Origin: Acidovorax facilis
GTDB lineage: Bacteria > Pseudomonadota > Gammaproteobacteria > Burkholderiales > Burkholderiaceae_C
Length of the DNA stretch: 64,000 nucleotides
Assembly: GCF_023913775.1 (NCBI RefSeq)
Contig: NZ_JAMXAX010000006.1
Span: 1 to 64,000, forward strand
Direction of reading: 5' to 3'
The notes under the pieces are model-generated. The model made no database searches. It had not been told where the DNA came from and saw only the letters and a program-made list of their open reading frames with translations. Of the stretch, positions 51,450-60,064 are shown one piece after another. Each line of letters begins with the position of its first letter. Within the stretch, counting starts at the first letter, position 1. Made by a program: the position numbers and the translations under genes.

Positions 51450-53617
51450 GCTTCCACTCCGTCAGCGGCGGTCACCATCTGCTTGAAGTCGTCCAGCAGG
51501 TCGGCGGGCAATGCGCCGTCCTGCAGGCCCTGCAGGCCCTGCAGGCCCTGGTTCTCCCACCAGTCGCCGGCCTCGACGTAGTGCTGGCGCATGTAGCCGG
51601 CCAGCTGCTGCAGATCCTGGGGCATGGCCTCGTCGGGGTCGGGGGCCGGCAAGGGCATGCGCACCTTCCAGAGCGTGCCGCCCTCGATCAGCGCGAAGCA
51701 CTGCCCCTTGGGCAAGGCCACCACATTTGCGGGCTCGATCAGCGGCACGCTGGTCGTGCTGATGCGGTCCTGGGTGCTGGACGTGAAGGCGGTGTTGCCG
51801 AGCGGATCGGAGCTGTCGGTGGCGCCGCTCATGATCGCGGTGGCGTGGACATCGACCTTGGGCAGTTGCCGCGTCAGCAGTTCTGCGGTGGCGGTCTCGC
51901 GCACGCGCAGAATGAACAGGTTGTTGAAGTTGCCGATCACCTGGCCTGCCTTGGCGCGGTTACCAATGCGCGCCTCGATGTCCGAGAGTGTCTGCGTGTA
52001 GGCCGTCACCTGCACGCCCGCGCCGCCGCCCTTGTTGACCATCGGGATGAACTCGTCGCCCATCAGTTCGTTGAACTCGTCCGCGTGGACGTTGATGGGC
52101 ACCTTCACGCCGGCCGACGCACCCGGCAGGCCGTCGTCGATGCCGAATTTGTAGATGTGCCCCGCGACGGAAACGAGATCGGAGAACATGGAGTTGCCAA
52201 CCGCTGCGGCCACTTCGGCATCGGACAACGCATCCAGCCCCACGTAGACCACCGCGCGTTTGCGGATGATTTGCATCCAGTCGAAGATCGGCCGCGGGTC
52301 GGACAGGTCCGAATAGTTCGGTGCGAGCAGTTGCGCGATCTTGCCGGTGGTCAGCTTCTCCAGCAGCGGCAGGAGGCTGGCGACGATCTTGTCGAAGTAG
52401 GTCCGGTCGTAACGCACAGCCGACCGCAGGCCGTCGAGCACCGGGTCGTAGACGCGCACCTGCGACAGGTACTGCTCCAGCGCCACGACGCGCTTCTCGC
52501 GCCCGATCATGTTGCGCGGGATGTTCTTGTCGTTGAGCCTGGCTTCGAGCTGGACGATGATCTCCCAGGCCTTCGGCTCGTTCTTGGCGAAGTAGTGCTG
52601 GGCGTACTCGATGAACAGCGCGTCGATGTTGATGACGTGGCGCTGGATCAGCAGGTAGTCGGGCCGCTGCCCCAGCTCCACCAGGGCGCGGGCGATGATG
52701 TTGACGAAGCGCCAGGCAAACTCCCGGAAAGCCGCCGAATTGCCCTCGCCCGAGAGCTGGCCCGCGATGCGGGTGGCGACCTCGGAGATGCGGCCGAAGC
52801 GGCCTACCGCGTTGTAGCGCGCGCTGATGTCCGGCCAGCCCAGGTGGAAGACGTAGAACTCGCCTTCGCGCCCGGCGCGCTTGGCCTCCACGTACATGCG
52901 CTTGAGCAGGTCGGCGTCGCCCTTGGGGTCGAAAACGATCACCACGTCGTACTCGCCTGCCGCATTGCGGCGGCGGATGTCCTGCGTGATGAACAGCTCG
53001 GCCAGCCGCGTCTTGCCCACGCGCGTGGTGCCGAGCACCAGCGAGTGGCCCACGCGCTCGCCCAGCGGCAGCGTCACGTCGGTCTCGTGGGGTTCGATGC
53101 CGTGCAGCCGTGGCTGTCCGCCCACCGGTGGCAGCGGCCGGGCCGGGTTGAAGGGGCTGTCCCAGGCCAGGACCCGCGCGAGCTTCGATAGTGGAAACGG
53201 CGCGAACTCCAGCCGCTCCTCCATCCGCCGCGCCGCGCGATAGATCGCGGTCGGCTCCACGAAGCGGCGGAACTCCGGACGGTAGGTCTGCATCAACCGG
53301 TGCGTGTGCCGCTGCTCCCACTTGAAGCCCCGGCCAATGAACAGGCGCTGCTGGCTCACCGGCACGTTGCGGCTGGTCATTACATAGCGCGGCAGGCGGC
53401 GGATGTTGCGCCGGTAGCGCAGGATCACCCAGGCGTCATGCAGGCGGATGGCGCCGAAGGTCAGGAAGGCCAGTGCCGTTCCCAGGCCCAGCAGCGGATT
53501 CAGCGCGAGCGACCACGGTGCCACCAGGCACAGAAGCGCGGCGCCGGCGCAGACCGCCACGGTGTAAAGCTCCACCGCGGGACGGAGCAGAACTTCCACC
53601 GCATGCGGCTGCGCCAT
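51446..53617 (-). CDS. traD: TraD conjugative coupling ATPase (TIGR03743)
   Basis: This is the type IV coupling protein (723 aa) that delivers the relaxase-DNA complex to the channel. Two N-terminal helices (about 12-55) anchor it. The P-loop LVLGTTRVGKTRLAELFIT lies near residues 191-209, Walker B VVIFDPKGDADLLKRM near 225-240, and a VHADEFNELMGDEF motif near 510. Synteny and size match the SXT/TOL subfamily. It is coupled to the downstream membrane protein and starts 4 nt after the PFL_4695-type gene. Confidence 0.93.
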   Translation of the reverse strand: MAQPHAVEVLLRPAVELYTVAVCAGAALLCLVAPWSLALNPLLGLGTALAFLTFGAIRLHDAWVILRYRRNIRRLPRYVMTSRNVPVSQQRLFIGRGFKWEQRHTHRLMQTYRPEFRRFVEPTAIYRAARRMEERLEFAPFPLSKLARVLAWDSPFNPARPLPPVGGQPRLHGIEPHETDVTLPLGERVGHSLVLGTTRVGKTRLAELFITQDIRRRNAAGEYDVVIVFDPKGDADLLKRMYVEAKRAGREGEFYVFHLGWPDISARYNAVGRFGRISEVATRIAGQLSGEGNSAAFREFAWRFVNIIARALVELGQRPDYLLIQRHVINIDALFIEYAQHYFAKNEPKAWEIIVQLEARLNDKNIPRNMIGREKRVVALEQYLSQVRVYDPVLDGLRSAVRYDRTYFDKIVASLLPLLEKLTTGKIAQLLAPNYSDLSDPRPIFDWMQIIRKRAVVYVGLDALSDAEVAAAVGNSMFSDLVSVAGHIYKFGIDDGLPGASAGVKVPINVHADEFNELMGDEFIPMVNKGGGAGVQVTAYTQTLSDIEARIGNRAKAGQVIGNFNNLFILRVRETATAELLTRQLPKVDVHATAIMSGATDSSDPLGNTAFTSSTQDRISTTSVPLIEPANVVALPKGQCFALIEGGTLWKVRMPLPAPDPDEAMPQDLQQLAGYMRQHYVEAGDWWENQGLQGLQGLQDGALPADLLDDFKQMVTAADGVEA

Positions 53618-53621
53618 CGTC

Positions 53622-54155
53622 TCACTGCTCGATGCCGGTGGCGGTGATGAGCACCGGGTAGTGGCGCAGGCCCAGGCGCTGGGCCAGGTCGTCGCCCGAG
53701 GCCGGCGCGAGGGTCAGGCCGGGCGCCAGGCGGCGCAGCTCGACCAGCGCCGCCGTCGACTCCACGTTGACCACCAAGCCCACGGCGCCCAGCTCCCGCA
53801 GCGCGGCGTGGCGCTGCCGCAGCCAGGCGCGCGAGCGTGCGTCGTCGCCGACCAGGAACAGCGGCGTCAGGCCCGGCGCGCGGATCACGCGGCGCGGCAC
53901 GTCACCCGGCGACAGGTTCGCCGAGCGCACTGGCAGCATCGCGGCTTCGGCCTCGGCCGAGTTGCCCACGCGCGGGCGTGGCAGCGGGGCTGGCCGCGCG
54001 GTGTCGTCCGGCTGCGGATTCAAGGGCTGGTAGTACGGCAAGGCGGACGCGCCGCCACGGTCCTCGACCACGATCAGCGGCGCAGAGGCGGTTTGGGCGA
54101 AGACGGTGGTCGCGGACAGCAGCCCGATGGCGGCGATGAGGACGATGTGGTTCAT
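53622..54155 (-). CDS. ICE protein, PFL_4695 type (TIGR03765)
   Basis: This is an exported 177-aa protein with a signal peptide MNHIVLIAAIGLLSATTVFA. A Pro-rich stretch (residues 40-65) precedes a thioredoxin-like C-terminal domain ending LRHYPVLITATG. ATG 54155 overlaps the transglycosylase stop (ATGA). It sits between the lytic transglycosylase and traD, as in related ICEs. The molecular role is unknown. Confidence 0.83.
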   Translation of the reverse strand: MNHIVLIAAIGLLSATTVFAQTASAPLIVVEDRGGASALPYYQPLNPQPDDTARPAPLPRPRVGNSAEAEAAMLPVRSANLSPGDVPRRVIRAPGLTPLFLVGDDARSRAWLRQRHAALRELGAVGLVVNVESTAALVELRRLAPGLTLAPASGDDLAQRLGLRHYPVLITATGIEQ

Positions 54156-54751
54156 GGCGTGGTGGCCTGGAAGGTTGTAACGGGAACGACGGGGTCGAGC
54201 ACGCGGGTCAGGTGCCGATGCACGCTGCGCCGGTAGCGCGCTGCGGGGGCGCCCCCGGCCGGGCGGTGGTAGCGGCCGATGGCGAGCAGCCAGTCCTCGC
54301 CCGGCGTGTGCTGCTCGCGCAGGATTTCCGCAGCGATGGCGAGGTTGCGATACGGGTCCAGCAGCTCGCAGGGCTGCGCATAGCGCTGCGTGTGGTAGCC
54401 GAGATTGACCTGGCCGAGCCCGGCGTCGATGCGGGTGGCGGACGTGCGCTTGAGTGCCTGGCGCAGTCCCGCGCAGGCCTCGGCGCGGGTGGCATAGCGG
54501 TACGGCTTGCCGGCGACGTTGAGCGTCCACGGCCAGGGCACCAGGCGCCCGCGCAGCTGGGTGCCGCTCTCCTGCAGGGCCACGGCGTACAGCACCGCCG
54601 CCGGCACGTCCGCACGCTGGGCCGCCAGTTGATAGGCCGGCGGCGGGACTTCGCGCGGCGGCGTGGCAAAGGCCGAGGCGCCGGTGGCGAGCAGCGCGGC
54701 GCAGGCGCCCCACAGGGCGCGGCGGCGTTGAGTGGCTACTGGCGCTGCCAT
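54152..54751 (-). CDS. Lytic transglycosylase (SLT-type) of the transfer system
   Basis: This is a periplasmic peptidoglycan-cleaving enzyme (199 aa) that opens the wall for the mating channel. The signal region WGACAALLATGASAFA is followed by the SLT core VLYAVALQESGTQ with catalytic E61, then RIDAGLGQVNLGYH and the PYRNLAIAAEILREQ helix. It overlaps the end of the PFL_4693-type gene by 16 nt. It corresponds to VirB1-like proteins. Confidence 0.9.
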   Translation of the reverse strand: MAAPVATQRRRALWGACAALLATGASAFATPPREVPPPAYQLAAQRADVPAAVLYAVALQESGTQLRGRLVPWPWTLNVAGKPYRYATRAEACAGLRQALKRTSATRIDAGLGQVNLGYHTQRYAQPCELLDPYRNLAIAAEILREQHTPGEDWLLAIGRYHRPAGGAPAARYRRSVHRHLTRVLDPVVPVTTFQATTP

Positions 54752-55455
54752 TGCCCGTTCACCTCGCGCACCACGGCCGGCAGTTCACCGGGCAGGCCGA
54801 GCGACAGCCAGCGCCCGGCGTCGTGGTTGAGCGTGATGGTGCGGGCGCGCACCCGGGCCGGGTCGATGCCCGCCTGGGTGGCCCACTGGCGGATGCGCGC
54901 ATCGTCCTGGCGGCTGCCGACCATGTAGAGATCGAAGGCGGTGCCCGCGCCCTGCAGCTGCTGCACGCGCTGCGCGCAGGAAGCGCAGTCGGCCTTGACG
55001 AAGACGGCGAGCCGGCCGGAACCGGTGTTGCCGGCGGCCGGCGTCTTTGCGCCGGGCAGGTTCACGCGCTGCTGGCCGGGCACGAGACGCTGCCAGGCTG
55101 CGTCATAGGCGCGCTGGTAGGCGAGCAGCTTCTCGACGCGCCGGGCCTCCATCCGTACCTGCAGCTCCGCGTAGCGCCTGCGTTCCTCGTCACTGCGGGC
55201 CTCGATGCCCAGGGCCGTGAGCGGGTCGATCTGGGGGGAATGCACGCCGAGCGGCCCCTGCATCAATTGTCGGAAGCGTGCCCACTCCTCGGGTTGCAGA
55301 CCCCAGTCCCGCGCCTGGCGCTCGTCGAGCGCCGCATCGGTGTTGGGCTGCACCTGGCTGGGCACCACGCGGGCATTCGTTACCGGAGCCGGCTGTGCGG
55401 ATGCGCCCATGGCGGTGAACAGCAGAACGGCTGCGAGCATCGGCCGCAGAGTCAT
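54736..55455 (-). CDS. ICE protein, PFL_4693 type (TIGR03759)
   Basis: This is an exported 239-aa protein with a signal peptide ending AMGASA. The N-terminal half is helical (DWGLQPEEWARFRQLMQGP and an R/E-rich helix). The C-terminal half is thioredoxin-like with CASC (C157, C160) in FVKADCASCAQRVQQL. It lies between the coiled-coil protein and the transglycosylase in the usual PFL_469x order. It may act in disulphide exchange of mating proteins. Confidence 0.85.
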   Translation of the reverse strand: MTLRPMLAAVLLFTAMGASAQPAPVTNARVVPSQVQPNTDAALDERQARDWGLQPEEWARFRQLMQGPLGVHSPQIDPLTALGIEARSDEERRRYAELQVRMEARRVEKLLAYQRAYDAAWQRLVPGQQRVNLPGAKTPAAGNTGSGRLAVFVKADCASCAQRVQQLQGAGTAFDLYMVGSRQDDARIRQWATQAGIDPARVRARTITLNHDAGRWLSLGLPGELPAVVREVNGQWQRQ

Positions 55456-55464
55456 GGTGGCCCC

Positions 55465-56112
55465 CTACGGCACGGCAAGGCGCTGCACCTGGCCGTCCAC
55501 GCGGAACACGGCGGCGCGAGCCTCGATGGATTGCAGGTGCCAGCCGCCCTCGGCATCGCCCTCGCGCAGCAGCCGGGCGCCCGCGAGCGAGGGCGCGGCG
55601 GTAGAGGTGATCGACAGAAAGCGTTCGCCTCCCCGCAACTCCACGCCGAGCACCCGGAACGGCGGCTCCGGCATCTTGGGTTTCGTCGCAACCGGAGCGC
55701 GCGGGCGAGCGGCGGATGCCACCTGCCGGGTCTTCTCCAGGCGGGTTTCGATTCCGTTCACACGCGCCTGCAGCGTCTGCAGGTCGACGGCCAGGGCCCC
55801 CGCCTCCTCGGCCTCTTCGAGGCGCGTCATCCGTTCGTCCAGCGCCTGCTGCGCGGTGGCGAAATCGGCCTGGCTGATCGGCGCCGGCCGGCGCTTGTCC
55901 GCATCGATCTGTTGTTCGAGATCGGCCACACGCAGGCCCAGCGCCTTGACCTGCGCATCCTGTGCGCTGCTCTGGGTCTGTTCGGCGAGCCGCGACAGGC
56001 CGACGCTGTTGATGAGTGCCACGGCACTGATGAGCAGCAGCCCGAAGGCTGCAGCGATCTTGAGCCAGCGCGTGCGGGAATTGCGCTCGGATGGCGCTTG
56101 GGGAAAGGTCAT
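55465..56112 (-). CDS. ICE coiled-coil membrane protein (PFL_4692-like position)
   Basis: This 215-aa protein has one N-terminal helix (KIAAAFGLLLISAVALINSV), a long coiled coil at about 45-130 with heptads (LGLRVADLEQQID, TRLEEAEE), and a compact C-terminal periplasmic domain (FRVLGVELRGGERFLSI). The architecture resembles PilP/GspC-type scaffolds. Its start overlaps the PilL stop (ATGA). The family name is inferred from synteny. Confidence 0.72.
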   Translation of the reverse strand: MTFPQAPSERNSRTRWLKIAAAFGLLLISAVALINSVGLSRLAEQTQSSAQDAQVKALGLRVADLEQQIDADKRRPAPISQADFATAQQALDERMTRLEEAEEAGALAVDLQTLQARVNGIETRLEKTRQVASAARPRAPVATKPKMPEPPFRVLGVELRGGERFLSITSTAAPSLAGARLLREGDAEGGWHLQSIEARAAVFRVDGQVQRLAVP

Positions 56113-56657
56113 GGCTGCAGCTCCTCGGGCCGGTCTGCGTCCGGCACGGGTGTGGCGGTGCCTGGCGGGTTGGCGGAAAGGAAGGTGGGAGCACCGTGCC
56201 GGCTGAAGCAGACCTGGCGGGTCAAGTCATCGACCGACAGCTCCCAGGCGGGGCCGGCAAGGGTCAGCAAGGCATCGCGCAGCATCAGCGGGCCCAGGCG
56301 CAGGTGTGCGACGGGCAGCGGCAGCGCGTAGAGCGTGGCGGCCTCGGCCGCATCGCAGAGCCGATAGCCGGAGCGCAGCAACACGTGGCGCATGGCATCG
56401 CCCACGCTGGCATCGAGCATGGGCGGAATCGAGACCTCCACCGCCTGCTGCAACAGATCACGCTGCGCAGGTTCCGGCACCAGCTCGACCAGGGTGTAGC
56501 GGCCGTAGCGGGCCACGGGCACCAGTCGCTGCTCCGAAGCTGGCTCGGCGGGCGGCGCTTCTATGTGGTCAGGGGTGGCCGGTGTCGTCGTGCAGCCGGA
56601 CAGCAGGCCGCTGAGCACAGCGAAGATGCAGAGAAAACGAGGCAGAGACGGCAGCAT
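56109..56657 (-). CDS. pilL: PilL N-terminal-type ICE lipoprotein (TIGR03748)
   Basis: This is an outer-membrane lipoprotein of 182 aa linked to the element's type IV pilus or mating apparatus. ATG 56657 with GGGGTG upstream is preferred over GTG 56669. The signal peptide carries lipobox LLSGC. The body RYGRYTLVELVPEPAQRDLL and the secretin-like MLRDALLTLAGPAWELSVDD are typical of PilL N-terminal proteins. It is the first gene of this transfer block, and cargo starts about 250 nt upstream. Confidence 0.82.
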   Translation of the reverse strand: MLPSLPRFLCIFAVLSGLLSGCTTTPATPDHIEAPPAEPASEQRLVPVARYGRYTLVELVPEPAQRDLLQQAVEVSIPPMLDASVGDAMRHVLLRSGYRLCDAAEAATLYALPLPVAHLRLGPLMLRDALLTLAGPAWELSVDDLTRQVCFSRHGAPTFLSANPPGTATPVPDADRPEELQP

Positions 56658-56905
56658 GTGGCACCCCACGGTGACGGGATGCCTTCACCATTGCAGAACC
56701 TTGCTGCGCGGGATGCCGAAAATCCGAAACGCGCGGCGCCCCCTTTCCCAAAGGAGGGGCACATATCAATCAGCCAGCGTGACTGGCTCGCTGCTGGGCA
56801 GGAACTGCAACAACGGGCCTATGGCGGCTGGAAAGTGCTGCCGGGGCTGGTAGCTCGGCGGGAGGCAGGGCAACGCTCTTTCTCACATAGACGGGAAGAC
56901 AGGTG
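56658..56905. other. Gap between PilL and accessory operon; possible gene relic
   Basis: No full gene is supported. On the plus strand about 40 codons from roughly 56765 read as protein-like (SQRDWLAAGQELQQRAYGGW and on), without a plausible start or end, and may be a decayed gene. AGCCAG/CTGGCT and CCTTT/AAAGG inverted repeats occur near 56745-56790. The gap must hold the pilL promoter. Confidence 0.35.
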
Positions 56906-57184
56906 TCATCGAATCATCGCCAAGAGGCCAATGGCGACAACGACGCCAATGACGCTTGAAACAGCGACAGCTCCCCATGTTCCCAGCTTCGGCTTGAGCC
57001 AGTAGTAGCAGCCAAAGGTGACCAGCCCACCGACGAGTCCGAACACCTTGACGATGATGACCGCAACAATGGACGGCCACAGCCAGTCCCATGAGCCGGA
57101 CTTCCTTTCGGGCGTGGTCGCTGGTGCTGTTGCGGGAGCAGGCGTCGGCGGCTGCGACGGCACGTTCGGGTCTTCGTATGCCAT
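56906..57184 (-). CDS. Small membrane protein with MAYEDPN N-terminus
   Basis: This is a 92-aa protein of unknown function, last in a minus-strand operon. The N-terminus MAYEDPNVPSQPP is followed by a Pro/Ala/Thr linker, then two membrane helices (WPSIVAVIIVKVFGLVGGLV and WGAVAVSSVIGVVVAIGLLA). The first nine residues are almost the same as those of the next protein upstream, with AGGA before each ATG. It lies 20 nt after the RDD gene. Confidence 0.75.
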   Translation of the reverse strand: MAYEDPNVPSQPPTPAPATAPATTPERKSGSWDWLWPSIVAVIIVKVFGLVGGLVTFGCYYWLKPKLGTWGAVAVSSVIGVVVAIGLLAMIR

Positions 57185-57204
57185 TCGTTCCTCCTTGTTG
57201 GCTA

Positions 57205-57831
57205 TCACTTTCCTGCCGCGTTCAATGCGCTCATCAGAATCAGCACGGCGAAGACGGCGGCGGTACACACAAGCGCGCGAAACACTCCCCACTTCGTGTG
57301 GAGCACCACTGCGCTAGCGGATGTATCCCACAGCGTCGTGCCGGTTTTCGTGAGCCGCCGATACGCGAACAGTTGCGTGAACAGTGCGACGAATGGAATG
57401 CCGAACCCAACGCCCTGAACAAAGACCAGAAATGAGCGGTTCAGCGCATCTGAAAAGGACAGCAAGTCGCCGCCCGGATGCGCGACCCGGATGCCAAACA
57501 GCCACTTCGCCGGGGTGGTTCCGAACAACGAGAGCAGCAATGCCTCGGCAGGCAGCCAAATCAGATACAGCACCACACTGGCGATGATCGGGTTCTCTAT
57601 AGCCTTTGCGAAACCCGCTGCCTGTTCGGGCATCGTCGCGCTGAAAGCAAATATCAGAAGCAGGAACAGCACGAGCCCCGCAGTGCAGATGTCAACCGTG
57701 CGCGCAAACAATCGCCTCCACGGGTGATGCTCTCCGCCAAGAAAGGTCTTGCTTTGATCGACGGGTGCGTTTGATTGTTGGGCGACGTCGCCGGGTGCTG
57801 GCGACGGTGCGTTGGGATCTTCGTAGGCCAT
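57205..57831 (-). CDS. RDD-family membrane protein with MAYEDPN N-terminus
   Basis: This 208-aa membrane protein has four to five helices. It shows the RDD pattern: an early Arg-Asp pair in RRLFARTVDICTAGLVLFLL (about 38-57) and GTTPAKWLFGIRVAHPGG near 115-132. RDD proteins are membrane proteins of mostly unknown transport function. A disordered cytosolic head begins MAYEDPNAPSPAP. It lies 18 nt after the exported protein gene, in one operon with the flanking genes. Confidence 0.8.
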   Translation of the reverse strand: MAYEDPNAPSPAPGDVAQQSNAPVDQSKTFLGGEHHPWRRLFARTVDICTAGLVLFLLLIFAFSATMPEQAAGFAKAIENPIIASVVLYLIWLPAEALLLSLFGTTPAKWLFGIRVAHPGGDLLSFSDALNRSFLVFVQGVGFGIPFVALFTQLFAYRRLTKTGTTLWDTSASAVVLHTKWGVFRALVCTAAVFAVLILMSALNAAGK

Positions 57832-57849
57832 GGGCTGCTCCTGTTCTTC

Positions 57850-58497
57850 TTATCGGATCACGATGCTGCTCTTCAATCGGTTGTGCGCTGCTGACGCTTG
57901 CGGATCGCGTTCGATGTACGAAAGCGTGATCAGGGCTTTCTCCGCGCCCAGCGGCACATGGTATTGAGTCACCCTCATGGTTTCCGCTGGATTGGCCGTG
58001 GAGGTGCGTCCGTAGCTGATGATCAAAGCGGTTTGACCGCCAATGGGTTCGACAGCAAAACGCGGACGCCCAACTTCCTTCACGCCGTTCTTGGCCAAGC
58101 CCGCCCACATCGTCGGCGACTCCTCTCGCCAGACATCCGCCAAGTCCTGGAGCACCTGCTGCTTGTTGGCCTGAACCTCCTGCCGGACATCCGTTTGGGT
58201 GAGCGGAGGCTCCATAGGAATGAACGACACCCTGACCATCGTTCGTGACGGCGCTGGGTAGGACTGCGCGGCAAGCGAGGCAGTGTGCTGAGTTGGAATC
58301 CCGACAAGCTTCTCTCCAAGCTCTTTGACGCGCTTCCGTTGCTCCGCATCGCTGATTGTCCAGTCGCTCGGAATTTCGAGTTGAACTCGCCCCTTGACGT
58401 TGAGCTTGGTGTACCCCGCCGTCTGCGCGACGACCGGCAGGGCGACCGCAGCAAGCCAGCAGAGGCACAGGTTGGTGAGTATTGTTCTTGCATTCAT
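57850..58497 (-). CDS. Exported protein of unknown function (215 aa)
   Basis: A signal peptide (LTNLCLCWLAAVALPVVAQ) precedes a mixed alpha/beta domain starting YTKLNVKGRVQLEIPSDWTI, reminiscent of DcrB/PsbP-like exported domains (weak). No catalytic motif is recognised. It lies 2 nt downstream of the anchored Pro-rich protein gene and so is probably translated with it. Confidence 0.7.
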   Translation of the reverse strand: MNARTILTNLCLCWLAAVALPVVAQTAGYTKLNVKGRVQLEIPSDWTISDAEQRKRVKELGEKLVGIPTQHTASLAAQSYPAPSRTMVRVSFIPMEPPLTQTDVRQEVQANKQQVLQDLADVWREESPTMWAGLAKNGVKEVGRPRFAVEPIGGQTALIISYGRTSTANPAETMRVTQYHVPLGAEKALITLSYIERDPQASAAHNRLKSSIVIR

Positions 58498-58499
58498 CG

Positions 58500-59549
58500 T
58501 CAGTTCTCGGTGAGGAGGCTGTTCAGCAGTTCCTGCTGGACAGCTTGCAACTGGCCACGGCTCTGCGGTGATCCGGTTCCTTCATAAACGTTGACCGACA
58601 GAGGGAGAGAGTTCAGGAGCGTGATCCCGCTGATCCCGGAAATCGGTCGGCTGGTTTCCCCAACGCTCATGTTCATGCGCATGGAAAAATAGACCGCGTT
58701 CCCGTCCCGCCCAATCGGCTCGAACTTCATGTCAGACAGGTTGATGTCGCTGTTCTCGAACGACGCCTTCAGCCGTCGATTGAGTTCGGCGGCGTTCACC
58801 CGTGGACTCGACTTGGAAAGGCCGGAAAGGAATGCCTCACGCGGCATCTCGATTCGCTGGAAATTCCCCTTCGGGCCGATAAGCTGGATTTGCAGCCAGT
58901 GATCCAGCATTTCCCTGCGCCCCTTCCGGTAGTCCTCCAGTTCGGAGCAACGGACTGCCGCATGTACGAGGCGGGAGCCTTCGCCGAGGGAACGTTGTGC
59001 CAAGTTCATCAGCTCCACTTCGCGCGCGGACTTGCCCGGCGTGCAGTAGCCGCCCGGATTCGAGAACGCGATTTGCTGGCCGAGCACGTTCACCGATTCC
59101 GTGGCCGCGCTTCGCTGGATGATTGCCTCTTGGGCAGGCTGCTGCCTCGGCGTGGCTGGCGCGGCAGTTGGTGGTGGGTAGGCGGGGGCAGCCGTGGTGG
59201 GTGCTTGCGCAACCGGGGCCGTCGTCGAATGGGTGGGCTCGTTCTTGGTTGCGTTGACGAAGATGATGAGCAGAAGCCCGATTCCCAATCCGATGCCGAC
59301 CATCCACTTGCCAGTGGTCACATCGGAAGAACTGCCGCTCTTTCCCTTGGGCGATTGAGGTGCGGTGGATGCGGCCGGGGCTTCCTCGGACTGCAACGGC
59401 GGAGGCTCTGGGGGTGGGGTGCTCGGCGGCCGGGCGGCTTCCGGCGCAGGTTTGCTGGCAGGACGGTTGTCTTCGACATCCGAGACGAGCGCCGAAAGGC
59501 CAGAGAAGCCTGTGGCGTTTCCTTTTTGTTTGTCGTCAGCAGCAGCCAC
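58500..59549 (-). CDS. Single-pass membrane protein with Pro-rich cytosolic head
   Basis: This 349-aa protein starts at GTG 59549 with GAGG upstream. A disordered Pro/Ala/Ser-rich cytosolic region (residues 20-85) is followed by one helix (WMVGIGLGIGLLLIIFVNAT near 88-107). A Pro/Ala-rich linker and a C-terminal periplasmic domain of about 190 residues follow. No family is recognised. The two-sided layout suggests signal passage or anchoring across the inner membrane. Confidence 0.7.
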   Translation of the reverse strand: MAAADDKQKGNATGFSGLSALVSDVEDNRPASKPAPEAARPPSTPPPEPPPLQSEEAPAASTAPQSPKGKSGSSSDVTTGKWMVGIGLGIGLLLIIFVNATKNEPTHSTTAPVAQAPTTAAPAYPPPTAAPATPRQQPAQEAIIQRSAATESVNVLGQQIAFSNPGGYCTPGKSAREVELMNLAQRSLGEGSRLVHAAVRCSELEDYRKGRREMLDHWLQIQLIGPKGNFQRIEMPREAFLSGLSKSSPRVNAAELNRRLKASFENSDINLSDMKFEPIGRDGNAVYFSMRMNMSVGETSRPISGISGITLLNSLPLSVNVYEGTGSPQSRGQLQAVQQELLNSLLTEN

Positions 59550-59566
59550 GGCCCCTCATCTCCATC

Positions 59567-60055
59567 TCATAGCCGCAGCTTGGTGTAGACGGCTTCGACC
59601 ATGCAGTCGTCGCCATCCTCAAATCGCAACTGTCCGAAGCCTGAAGGCGAAATCGTCAGGTAGGCCTCCTCGCCGAGCGCGAGGGACAGGCAACTCGATG
59701 TCTTGATGTACGAGTTCGTCCCGAAGACCTCATACCAGTCATCGTCCTCGTGACTGACCGTCACCACGTATTTCCCCGGCTCCTGCTTCGACAGGCCAAA
59801 GACCGCCTTCACATCGCACTTGTCCTTGCTGTCGAAGAAGATGACCTCGCCGCCATAGCCTGACGTCTTGAGGATGGCCTCCTCAGAGTAGGCGTAGACG
59901 TAGCAGTAGCGCGTCTGGATGAAGATGTCCTTGCCATCGATCTTGTAGACGTTGCTGCCCTTGCGGGTCAGGTTCACCTCGTAGTTGTCGGCCAGAGCAG
60001 GCGCTGCCAGAAGGCTCATCAATGTGGCGAGCGTCGCCAGAAGTGACTTCTTCAT
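59567..60055 (-). CDS. Small secreted protein (162 aa)
   Basis: ATG 60055 (MKKSLLATLATLMSLLAAPA) is preferred because AGGTG lies at the right distance. Longer starts at 60061 or 60064 crowd it. After the signal peptide the mature part is acidic and rich in Tyr and Cys (IQTRYCYVYAYSEEA, KDKCDVKAVFG, DGDDCMVEAVYTKL), suggesting disulphide-stabilised beta structure. The family is not recognised. Confidence 0.7.
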   Translation of the reverse strand: MKKSLLATLATLMSLLAAPALADNYEVNLTRKGSNVYKIDGKDIFIQTRYCYVYAYSEEAILKTSGYGGEVIFFDSKDKCDVKAVFGLSKQEPGKYVVTVSHEDDDWYEVFGTNSYIKTSSCLSLALGEEAYLTISPSGFGQLRFEDGDDCMVEAVYTKLRL

Positions 60056-60064
60056 CGGCATCAC

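Noticed and set aside
51425-53191. 588-codon plus-strand frame over traD
   Set aside because: This is the antisense shadow of the coupling protein, which has P-loop and Walker B on the minus strand.
56563-57005. Plus-strand gene between PilL and the accessory operon
   Set aside because: Some codons look protein-like, but there is no sensible start, and the frame runs as a shadow into the real minus-strand gene.
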